From assembly GCA_963971225.1 (NCBI GenBank), contig OZ020267.1:47811993-47875992 (forward strand): a stretch of DNA of 64,000 nt, in the 5' to 3' direction. Source of the stretch: Melieria omissa (Eukaryota > Arthropoda > Insecta > Diptera > Ulidiidae). Positions 31,434 to 43,600 of the stretch are shown here, piece after piece (positions within the stretch are counted from its first letter, which is position 1; every line of letters starts with the position of its first letter). The notes below the pieces were generated by a model. It was not told the DNA's origin. It searched no databases and saw nothing but the letters and a program-made list of their open reading frames with translations. The translations under genes and the position numbers were made by a program.

Positions 31434-31652
31434 TTACTTCGTAGGGAAATCCGGCCAATAATTTATATAATACCTATGAGTAGTACCTTCAAACAATCGA
31501 TCTAACCAAATGCTTAGACCATCTAGCAAATTCTCTTCCAAAAGTAATTTCGGTTCAGTTTCGGAATCCTCGGAATCTTCCATTTCGAAAAAAGTACCGA
31601 CTTCAGGATCATCTGCCCTTTTTAATAGATGGTTCGTCATTTTCACCATTCT
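31434..31652 (-). CDS. DNAJC16: DNAJC16 terminal exon
   Basis: Acidic linker (FFEMEDSEDSETEPKLLLEE) then LSIWLDRLFEGTTHRYYINY, WPDFPTK-stop, matching the end of vertebrate DNAJC16. Acceptor TTTATAG. Confidence 0.95.
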   Translation of the reverse strand, partial: RMVKMTNHLLKRADDPEVGTFFEMEDSEDSETEPKLLLEENLLDGLSIWLDRLFEGTTHRYYINYWPDFPTK

Positions 31653-34600
31653 CTATAAATAAGGAGCACAGTAGTGGTTGTCTTTAGCTTTTTATACAAT
31701 TGGATATGACTATTAACTATTACTTAAACCTAGGAAGTGCGACTACTGAGCCTCGCAAGGCCTTTAGGCGATGATCAACTGCTTCTTCGAATTTCGCACA
31801 GTTAAGTGTCACCAAAGAATATGTATAATAAGAACGCGCATGTGGACACAAAAGTCTTTTCGACTGTTATGATGCGAGGGGGAAGAGCAAAACGTAGGCA
31901 TTTGAGCATGTTAAGTTCATAAAATTGTCTGTTATACCCGTTATATCCTGGTAGTACAACTGGATTTTTGTCCTACAGTCATAGTACAAAAATCAAGCAG
32001 AATGCCACGAACAGGAATGGGATTTTTCAGTTAACTACAACGGGAATCGCCTGAACATGCTGCAAAGCAGCGCTTAAGCGATGTGAAACTGGGAGAGCCG
32101 GTAGAAATACATGCACAGAATTACACTAATATTATTGCAAAATTGCAACCTTGGGGCCTACTAGTAGGCCCCAAGCTTGATCAGGAACGTACTTTTTCCT
32201 CCATATAAATTTCTAAAACGGGGTTGTTGTTCTAGTTCATTTCAAAATTCCAGTGTTGCTGGTGTGAGTAATTTATTCTGACCAAAGAAATTTGTCTTTT
32301 TATTTGTATATTTTTAGTGCCACTTCGTAATACGTTTGTATAAAATTGACTAGAAAAATATATTATTGCCCAAAAGCGCCAAATTAATCCTTTGGTATGC
32401 TTTTCATTTAATTAAGATTTTATTAGCTGCATCCAAAAAACAACCCTGCGGTCAAACTAGAGCATTTAGCACCAAAAGTATACCTGATCTGATCTGATCG
32501 TTAGAGATTCGCTAAATGAAGAAATGCGAAATAAAATGGACGGCAATTGATCCCGTCATATTCAATGCATTTAGCTTTGTGTTCTTTGGTATATTTTCAT
32601 TAATATTTACATAATGAAACAAAAAAAGTTCATGTGTTGGCATTAAAGGCAGAAAATTAATGAGAACATACTTAAAAAAGCAAATAATTGAAAGGAATCC
32701 CTAAGCCCTAATATCGGGAAAAGAGCAGACACAGTGAAGAGCTGATCACTGCCAGCACACAAGGACTGTGTACGTAAATTGCAAAAAACGCACAAACATC
32801 GTTCTGGGCCCCAAATTTTAAACGCATTCTTGACCCCTTCAAATTTTGATTTAAAAAAAACATATGTCTATTATCTTTGATGTCAAGTGGTTCCAAAAAC
32901 TGTGAAGTCAAAAGGCCCTTTAAATCATGAGTTTTCACATGTACTCGAAACAAATTCTTAACCTGTAGTTTACTACGGTAGATTTCGATTTGCAAAAATA
33001 TGAAAAGCACAATTTAATTATTTCCCAATTGAAGTGCTTTTGTCTAAGTTTGAAGTCAAAAGGACCAATAAATTGTGTTTCCCCATACAAACTGTTACCC
33101 CATTGTTGACCCCGTTAGATTTTGATTTTCAAAAACAGTGAAAAACACGTGTCAAATTATTTCTCACTTAGAGTACTTTCACAAGGTTTGAAGTCCGGGG
33201 CCCCATTAATTCATGTTTTTTTTTACAGTTTCGCCATTCAAACTTTTAACCGGTCATTGACCCCGCCCGATTTTAATATTCGGAAAAAATGAAAAACACG
33301 TATCGAGTTAATTTTCATTTGAAGTACTTTAACCAAGTTTGAAGTCAAAAGGCTAAACAAAAATGTTTCTCATACATACTTTTAACCCGTTGTTGATCCA
33401 GTTAGATTTCGATTTTAAAAATAATGAGAAAGGCGTGTATAAGTTTTTTTATTTCTAGTATTTTTACAGTTTTTGCAGTCAATAGGCCTATCGGATCATG
33501 TTTTTTTCGAGTCTACCCTTAAACAAATCTTAACCCATTATTGGTCCAGTTAAATTTTGATTTTTGAAAAATTATAAAATACGTGTCTAATTATTTTTGG
33601 TTTAGAGTATTTTCAGGAAGTTCGAAATCAATATGTCTCTTAAATCACTTTTTTTCATACAACACTTTAACACATGTTTTGCCCCTTTACGCCCCGAATT
33701 TCAAAAAATCCCGTCTTAGCGGAGGTTCATTTTTCAAGATGTATCTACAGTTAATATGTAGATTCAGTTCATGTTTGTAGCTTCAGCGGTTTGGGCTGAG
33801 CGATGATGAATCAATAAAACAATCAGTCAGTTACATAAAATATTTCATTTGTTGCTTATCTCATATTTTTTGCATTTACATTTGTTTCTTGTAATTCCCT
33901 TCATGGAACACGTGCATATTTTGCCAAGAGTTCACATACAAAAATCGAAATGCTGCAAAAGTGCGCAACAAAGCGCAACTTTTTTTTCATACAAAGTTGC
34001 TCCAATATCCACACATTACGATTATGAAAACATCAACTAAAAAAATTTTATTCAAATAGTAAAAAAATTCACGTTTACCGCCGTGCGTACGCCAAATAAT
34101 AATAATTGCTGGAATACGGTAATTTAGTTTACAAGAAGTATTTTATCCAGTGATGCGGAATTTTATCTACTTTAACCCGGTATCAAAAAAAGATCAGTAT
34201 CTTTAATTTTCATTTTTGAATTAATCGCCAAAATCGCCATGAACTACGCCAGTGTGCGTCGTCCCATAGATGAGTCCTTCTACTGGTAAGATTTGATGAG
34301 CGTTGGACAAGGGGCGTGACACATTTTTGTGACCCAAATATTCCGCTGAACTATAAGTCACTCAGCAATGAAATTTAGTACGAACCTATCATTTTCTCTT
34401 TCGACAAGGGGCATTGTGCGGGTATTGAATAAGGGGGTGTAGCACCGTCCATATAATTCTAATCTGGTCAAGCACAGTCCATTTATTTACTGAAACTTAA
34501 CAGCAACATTACTGCTTAGTGGGCATCGATTGCGTTAATCAGTCGTTCCTCCTCTTTCTTTAGTTGTTTTTTTTCGACAATTTTTATCGCCATAGATTCG

Positions 34601-37600
34601 CCATCTCGCGTATTTAATTAGAAAAACACAACAAATGTCGTGTGAGACGAAGTTCGCCGGGTCAGCTAGTAGGTATATAGTATGACATTGAATATGAAAA
34701 TATTTTATTTTTCTATCTAATTTTATAGGTAAAAACTACAGACCAAGATTGCAAACATACATATTTTTTTTAAGGATTCGTTAAAAACTTCGAGAATAAC
34801 GAAGGATACATATTTTAAAGGAACTGACTGACATATTATGGTCCTGGAAGTTTAAAATAGAAAATTTAGTGAAAAGGCGAAAATTTTCCTCTTTCATTCG
34901 ATACCCATATTTTCCTATATTGCACAACCACAAATAGTAAAAAAAATCTTTGAAATGTGTGTCCTTCAAATTTTAAAAGGACATCGGACCAGACCTTGTT
35001 GCTTGAATGACCTCTAGTTTCCGCCTATATAATATTTTGGATGGGTCTCGACAAAAGTGGTTTTTTGTCTATTTACATACATATCACATTTTATTCTGAC
35101 TGACAGACTGATTCATCATTGTCCAGCTAAAAAAACTTAAGTACAAGCATGAAATTTTATTTGGACCTCCTCCATATTTTCTGGTAATTTTCTTTCTTCA
35201 GTATTTCGTTTGTTGACGAGGGAACGATATGCAAAGAAGCGCTGATAATTTCTAAATGATTTTGAACATTTTTCTCATTTCTGTTCGATCGACATTCGTT
35301 TTTGGCGGTAACGTTTTTGCATTTTGATTGAATTGAAACAAAATTGCCAAAATTTTACGGCAACATTATTTTCAAATGTAAAAGTTCAAGGCAAAAGAAA
35401 CCGGTGTCAAAAGAAAATTCGAAGTTCGGCAACAAATGTCGAAGAAGTTGCCAGCTGAATTCAATCTGAAGTGTCATAATATGTAGTGTTAAATTCAATA
35501 AAACTATAATTCCAATAAATGAAAGGTTTGTTTTATATTACCTTTGCACCTCGAGTCGTTTCCGGATGTTTCGCGTGATACATGCAAAAGTATTTTCTAT
35601 GACCATTCAGTGCGATCACTGTGCCAACACAATTTCTCTGGTTGATTTGCAAGCTCTTTGATTCGCAAAGAGATAAACGCAGTAACTCAGAATACCAAAA
35701 CAGACCTTTTTCTATAAGCATATGGCCAAATATTAAAGTTTTGGATTTTCGATAGGGCCACACGGCTTTATGAAAGGGTGGAATCAACTTAGGACGGGTT
35801 TGTAAGTCTGTTATTAAAATGATTGTTCGACACCCTGGTTTCAGAAGTCGGACCATGCCATTATACTTTTCTGCTCGTAGTTCGTGTAACTTTAGCTCTG
35901 GAATATAACGGCTTGGTTTTACTGAAATGAAAAGTTTTAAAACAAATTATTATACAAAAATATTATTTTGCATTTCTTATCACATCGTGACACGTACTAT
36001 GTTTGGCTTACATATACGTACGTCAGTGGCTAAACATTTAATTCTTTTCCACCACACAAACTATGTGATATGATAAAATGTGTATGCACGATGTAGTCAA
36101 TAAAAAAACTTGTTACTTGTTTTGTTACTTACAGCGACTTTTACTGGGATTCAGATGCCCTTTTGCTTTTAAGTTTTCTTCTTCCGCTCGAACAAAATAT
36201 ACCATGACATAGCCAATCGCAAACATGAACGCAACAGTTCCCATCAACGACAATGTAGCCAAAATATGTTCTTGTTCAATATTATCCAAAAAGTATTCAA
36301 ATAAATATAATATCCGAGCAATCCATTTGCTAGCAAAACTTTGGGCATGTTCATCTAACAAATTCTGTAATTAAAAGTAACGAAGTATAAATCAATGCGT
36401 ATATTTTAATTATGTGTACCATATTCTTTGTTGTTATTAATTTACAAACACAAACGATTAATATAGACAATTCAATAAGTTTATTAAAAATACCGTCTTT
36501 ACTCATATCGTGTCTCCTTATGTTTGAATAAAAGGTATCCGTTACTGTTCAACGCGTCGTCAACTATTGATTAACCCTCATTCAGTTCCAGGGTCTCTTA
36601 TAAAACGGCCGTAGCCGTTTTTCAGTGCGAGTTAAATTCAGTTTTAAGTTCAAACTTAGTTTAAACGCAAAATGGTCGGCAAAACCCACTTAGCTGTGCG
36701 CGGGTGCCGACCTGGCAACGGACATTCACTTTCTCAACTGCTGCACAACTCTCAACGAGCCGGAGTGAGAGGGTGGATGTCTAGCTGAGATTGGAGTATA
36801 ACGCCACATGGCGCTCTATGAAGGATTGCTTGATGTGTGGTCCCCGGAAGGTAAGCGTGTGAAGATACATTCTAATCATGCTCGACAGTGATATCAGCCC
36901 AATCGTCGGTGGCAGGCGTAAAGTTGCCTCAGCCGAGTTTCTCCTCAATTTAGAGGAGAATGGCTACGATGCAGCCTTATGCCCGTAATTTCAACAGCCA
37001 GATACCTGACAGATATTTGATACCGATCAGGTAAGTTTATTTAGTAATTTCAACAATTTCTAACCTGCCGTGTATATACCTGGAGATTTTAAATCAAATA
37101 GGGAAACTCTGGTTGTCAATTTGACAAAATAAATGTAAATAAAAAATAAATAAATCAAAGTAAACACGGAAACGGAATTTAAAACTTTGAATATAAAAAC
37201 GTTCAAAATGAGCAAAAATAAGCGAAATGCAAATTTTATGCGAAGTGAAATAACAACGCTTTTGCAACTAGCACATCAGCATCGAAACATTTTGGAAAAC
37301 AAGAGAACTGATGGGTTGCAAAATTTACTTTGTATACATTTTGCATCACTACTTTGCTATTGATAATTAGGAACTCAACCTTACTAACCTATTATCCAGA
37401 AGAAGGCTGACCTACTTAGGCAACTTCTTCTTCGGATGTCTAGAAGATCTAGCTGATAAGACCATACGCCGTCTACTAAGCTTCGTTAATAGCTCCAACT
37501 GGTTTAACGAGTGAGCGACATGATGCTCGATCTCAGGTGGTTATAAACCAGGTAGATGTACGCAACAACGAACGACGACCAAACGAAAAAAATATTTTTT

Positions 37601-40600
37601 CGTAATTTTATTAGAAGTAGTTTGCAAAATGTCATAACTTATAACAAACTTGAACTTTTTAGTTGGGATTTTATGACTTAAAAATACATGTCACTTGAAT
37701 TTTTCTTTTTAAGAATTTTATGTTAGTATATGTATGCATATACATTAAGATGGGTCGCACTCCATACAAAATAAAAATCACGTTTCAGTCACCACCTAAA
37801 AATAAAATTCAGAGTGTTTAATGACTATTTGGAAAATATTGCGATTCTGAGGTAAGCCAATTGTGAGCGGTTTTGCTTCAAAAATACCTCTAATTATCAT
37901 GTTTTTTGGGTGTAACTTTTTTGTTGTTGGACATTTTCGAATAATTTTTTTTAGTTAGATAAACCTTCAGGAGTTCTTGGATTGCACATATTTTGTAAAA
38001 ATTTTTTTTGTTAATTTATTGAGTTAACATGATAATTAGAGGTATTTTTGAAGCAAAACCGCTCACAATTGGCTTACCTCAGAATCGCAATATTTTCGAA
38101 ATAGTCATTAAACACTCTGAATTTTATTTTTAGGTGGTGACAACACCAATTTTTTTTCGCGACCCACCTTAATATACATATGTATGTATGTACATACATA
38201 TGTACAATTTTATACAACATGTATTAAAAATAATACGCAAAGATGAAAGTATAAAAATTGCATGAAACTGTATTTTTTTGCATATCCCCCTTCCTGAAAT
38301 CCTGGGGACGCCACTGCCACTTTGTGGTTCCCTTTTATTGAAAAATACGACAAGCGTTCGACAATTGGCGGGGCACCTTCAGATACCTGAAACTGTTATC
38401 ATTAAGATCTTTAGAATTGTAGGCCAATTTGGACAATTTGACGGGTGTTAGACATCGGCGTCACAATACTGCACATGATACATCTTATACAATAGTTCCC
38501 ATTAAATAAATTAATTACGAAATCTACATTAGCAAAGCCGTTTCGAACCTCTAGTTTACTATATTTTTAAAAATCAAGATGAAAGATTTACATAAAGTTA
38601 GAGCTCAACATCAACATAATCCGACAAAAACTTATTGCTTCATAACTTTGAAGCAATAAGTGACAACACGTTCAAATTTTTTTTTTAATTAATTTAGAAT
38701 TTCAATCGAAATTATATCTATGCACGGGCCGGTATCTTATCGTTGAAATAACGGGCATTACTTCAAAACTTTTTAATTTTTGGCAAATTATGGCAATGTT
38801 AAAAGTGCTGCCGATATATACGAAGCCATTTAAAAATATTTGATGCACTGCGTGTACAATGCGGTGTCAAAATTGATTATTTTTTTCCATTTCTTAATGT
38901 TAATGTGTATACATTTAATTGTTTTTTTTTGTTTCTTGAGCACATTTAAAATAAAATAGTATACATTTAATACAGCATATGCTTACCTGAACAAACGCTT
39001 CATAACTGAGAGCTTCTGACGTTTTAAGAAGCCTTTGAATTGTATTATCTATTTTGATTTTGGTAAAATTTATGAAATGCTCTTTAGTTTCATAGGAAGC
39101 ACGTTCAAAGTCCAAATTTGCACCATCAACCCATTCATATTTAATGTGTGATATATCCCGCCGCCAAATAACAACGATTCGCAACAATTTATCTGTCATA
39201 GATCCTTTAGAAATAGCGTTCATAAATTCCATTTGCTTTTCCTAAAATTAAAAAAATTACAAAGTACCATTACACAATAATTTTTCAGCATGTATGATTG
39301 TTTCTGCCTTAATCCTAGATCCATTTTTGAGAAAAATTTCCAAATTTTTCGATGAGTATAAATTAAAGAATTTGGTAACCCATACGAAATTTATGAATTT
39401 TGCACCATAATACTACGTTCACATTGAACCCAAATGCGTATTTTCAAATGAGTCATTTCAAAGTGTTTGCATTGCCTCATTTGCATTGTATTTGCATTTT
39501 GTTTGGCAGCTAATGTCAAATGCTCAAATGCTCCTCTTGCCGCAGCTCATAGATCAGCTCTTTTCCGGCCTCTGACTGAATCATTTGTTGATTTTTTTCT
39601 GCCTCTATGTTCTACACACTGCAATATTTGAATACAAATATACTACATAACTTACATGCTAAGAATATTCTACATATTTCAAGCAGACAAAAATTTCAAT
39701 TCAAGATTTCCATTTTGATCATTTTCGTTTGTTTTGATTTTGAACTGTCAATAAGAACAAAAGCTTTTGAAGCTTTTGAAAGCGCTTTCATTTTGTGATG
39801 CGTTCGATAAAATTGGTCATGCTTTATCGCATATGCTTCGTCGTTTTGTTGAAATGAGTCATTTCGTAGATTTGAATTTGTATGGAGAAATGCGTGATTT
39901 GGCTTCGCATTTGAGAATTTTTGCCCAAATCACGCATGTGGGCTCAATGTAAACATAGTATAAGTCTTACAAGTTACCAATAAACTTCATTCCCATTCGG
40001 TTCACAGTGGCTTACCAGTGAACAAAAATAGGAAACAATTATTATCGGTAATTTTAACGATTTTGGTCTCACTTTAAAGAGAATCGTACAATGTATAAAC
40101 AATATATTGTTACGAAAATCTCAAGTTTTCCAAAGTTCGTTTAGATTGTGTTTGAAAATAAAACAACTTCACTTATTTAGCGCAAAATGCAGTCAGAAAC
40201 CAACAATCGCTTTATTAACAAATCTACACTTGTCACTACTTTACACTACTACTATTGCATGTTTCCCCTTTGCTTGCTCAACACAGACTCGACCCCTTGC
40301 GCATTCTTGCACATTCCAGTTGTACTTTCTATCTCGATTGTTCTAGAAAAGTTCATTACCTTTCGCGAACCATCCTTGCCATATCGGACTATCCAAGCGA
40401 ATTATACCAAATTTGCCATACTTCAAAGTGCATGCCTAAAAGTATGCTTCGAAAAGCATTCGTGCATAGAAAAGCATTCAGCACAGAGTGCCTTATCGTT
40501 TCAATATTTGGAATTCCCTTTACAACTGAATATAAAACAAGTGTAAATTTGTAAATAAAGCGATTGTTGGTTTCTGACTGCATTTTGCGCTGAATAGTTA

Positions 40601-43600
40601 AAGTTGTTTTATTTTCAAACACAATCTAAACGCCTTGGACAACCTTGGAAAACTTGGGATTTTCGTAACATTTGGTGTCAGAAGTCAAGATTGTGTTACT
40701 GAAGATAAACAAAAGAAAAAAAATAAAAAAATTTTATAAAAACGCAGACATCGTTAAACTCGAGCTGCTGAAAGTGGACCAGCTGAAGAAGGAGTTGGCT
40801 GCCTGGGATTTGCCGACAGCTGGCGAAAAGGTGGAGTTGCAGCTGCGCTTGCGAGAGGCATGTGAATCACGAAGCATCGATTGGACTGCGCACGAGTTCG
40901 GGACGCAGAAGCTAGAAGCGTCGGCCAAGGTGGAGGAATCGCCTGCTGGTGCTGTGTCGCTGCAAAGTACGGCTGCAGCGGCTGCGCCACTACAAGCGTT
41001 GGACATGAACCAGCTAATGGCTGCACTTAAAGGCATGTCGGCGCAAATTGAAACGGCGAATCTAGAAATGGCAGCGAAACTGGAAACCACGAATCAGGGA
41101 ACTTCGGCGCAAATGGCAGCGAAACTGGAAACTACGAATCGGAAAATTTCGGCAAAAGTCGACACTGCGAGCCGAGATATGGCGGAAAACTCTGCGCGCA
41201 TAGAGCAGAAGGTGGAGGAAATTTCCGGTAGGCTGAACGTGAAAGTTGAGCATCTCGAGACGCGAATGGACAATTGGGACAAACGAGTTGACGAAATGGG
41301 TGATTCCCTGCACAAACGAGTTGTTAGTCTGACAGAGCGGCTCAGAGAGGTACAGCTGGAAGCAAGGGTGCAGTCGGTTGAGGAAAGTTTTGCCATAGAA
41401 GTACCTACTTATGATGGTACTACGTCGTTCGACACATTCAACCAATGTTAGGAAAGGTCGGAGACTGATACTGGCTCTAAGAGGTCCTCCGGCTGAGGTC
41501 ATAAAAACAGTTCCAGAAGGTTTGAGAGGTGATTACGAGACCGTCATAAGGGCACTGGCAGCCAGATACAGTGACGAGCACAACAAAATCCTGTATTATT
41601 GCGAGCTGAAGAGCCGTAGGCAAAGAGTCAACGAGGCGCTGCAGACATATGCAGTAGACGTTGAGCGGCTCGTACAGTTGTGCTGTCTGGAATTCGGCGC
41701 TGATAACCTCGAGAGGATGAAGATTGAGTCATTTATTGAAGGTCTTCAAGGGCAAGCCGACATTTAAGGAGACGGTGACCAGCGCGATGACGTATGAGGC
41801 GGCCTGGAGGGGAAGTTTTCGATAGTCATCTGCGGAAAGGCGTCGAGCCCAATCTGGACGTGTCACGCAAAGCCAGACAGTGAGCTCGAAGACAGCAGCG
41901 GGGCTGCGGGCAGTGTCATCAAGAGTCAGTTGCTGGCGGTGTGGCAAGCAAGGCCACATATCACGAGACTGCCATCTGCGAGAAAAGCGTTCCGGACAGC
42001 AGACGTCGCCAAGATGTGCTGACGCGCTGCCATACCATTCTGGCAAAACCGAGCGCAGACATGATTCGCAAGGCGAAAACAAGGGACAGATTGTGGATGT
42101 TCGGTCGGTAAGAGTTCTGCAAGAGGAAGATTGGCTTGCGGAAAGGCTACAGAAGGACCAGCGCGAGGATACGGATCTCGCAAAGATCATCAACGGCAAA
42201 GCGCAGAGTACGGCCGGACTGGCAGGAGATGGCTGGTGAGAACCCAATCGCGAAGGCTTACTGGGCACAGTGGCAAAGTCTATGTCTGCAGGATGGCTGC
42301 CTATACCGCGAGTGGGAGAGCAGGGATGGCAGGACCAGAAAATCCCTAATAGTGGTTCCGAGGGGCCGAATCGACGGTGTCATCGAGGAAAACCATAACG
42401 ACTCCAATGGAGGGCACCTAGGTATAGCAAAAACTGTCGCCAATATAAGAAGGCAGTTCTATTGGGTAGGATGCCAGGAGTCTTTCGCTGAGTGGATCAG
42501 AGGCTGTGATCGGTGTTCGGCTGCGAAAGGGCCGATGGAAAGATCGCGGAGCCGCACTCAACTAGTTGAAAGCAGGTTAACAGCGAGCTATGGTCTATGG
42601 GCTAACCCAGAAGGGTTCCAGGAAGGCAATCTGGTAAGGCTTTACAACCCGCAGCGGAGGAAAGGTTTGTCTCCAGAACATCAAACATCATGGGAAGGAC
42701 CGTACAAAGTCGTGACAAAGATTAATGACGTGGTGCACAGAGTTCAACGCTGCAGCAACAGAAACGCGAGGTTGAAAGTAGTCCATTTGGAGCGCCTGGC
42801 GTCTTACTCCGGCGGAGCCTCGGCACTTGTTCGGGACGAACAAGTCTAAGTAATGGGCAGTGAAACGATAAAGTACTCTGTGCTGAATGCTTTTCTATGC
42901 ACGAATGCTTTTCGAAGCATACTTTTAGGCATGCACTTTGAAGTATGGCAAATTTGGTATAATTCGCTTGGATAGTCCGATATGGCAAGGATGGTTCGCG
43001 AAAGGTAATGAACTTTGCTAGAACAATCGAGATAGAAAAAACAACTGGAATGTGCAAGAAACTTCGGCGCGATAAGAAAACTAGTATAAAAGCAGCAGTG
43101 GCAGCGCAAGGGGTCGAGCCTGTGCAAAGGGAAGGGGAAACATGCAATAGTAGTAGTGTAAAGTAGAACAAGTGTAAATGTGTAAATAAAGTGATTGTTA
43201 GTTTCTGACTGCGTTTTGCACTGAATAATTGAAGTTGTTTTATTTTCAAACACAATCAAAACGAACCTGTGAAGTAATTTTCGTAACAATGTGGTACCAA
43301 ATTTATTATAACTTTATTATAAATCGATTTAGAATTGATTGAGCTATTTTGATACCAACTTTGACCCCGAGCCACGCCTTTTGTGGGCTTTTCCCAGGCA
43401 CAATTTTCAAATCATCAAACAAATTTGTATCGATCGGACACTAATGCACTAATGTGTTAAATGTGCGAGTGGAAAATACTTTACTGCATACGAATGAATT
43501 AAAGCACTGTTCACTAAAATCGGTACGCACAAATTAGGTTATATCTTTTGAGAAAAACAAACGATTATATTTTATAGCTCAAACAAAAGGTGCGTACAAT

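Noticed and set aside
32810..33725. CRISPR-like array
   Set aside because: Units are diverged and contiguous, without short identical repeats separated by unique spacers, and the context is a eukaryotic intron.
40734..41090. Minus-strand open frames opposite gypsy gag
   Set aside because: Mirror images of the gag coding on the plus strand; composition effect only.
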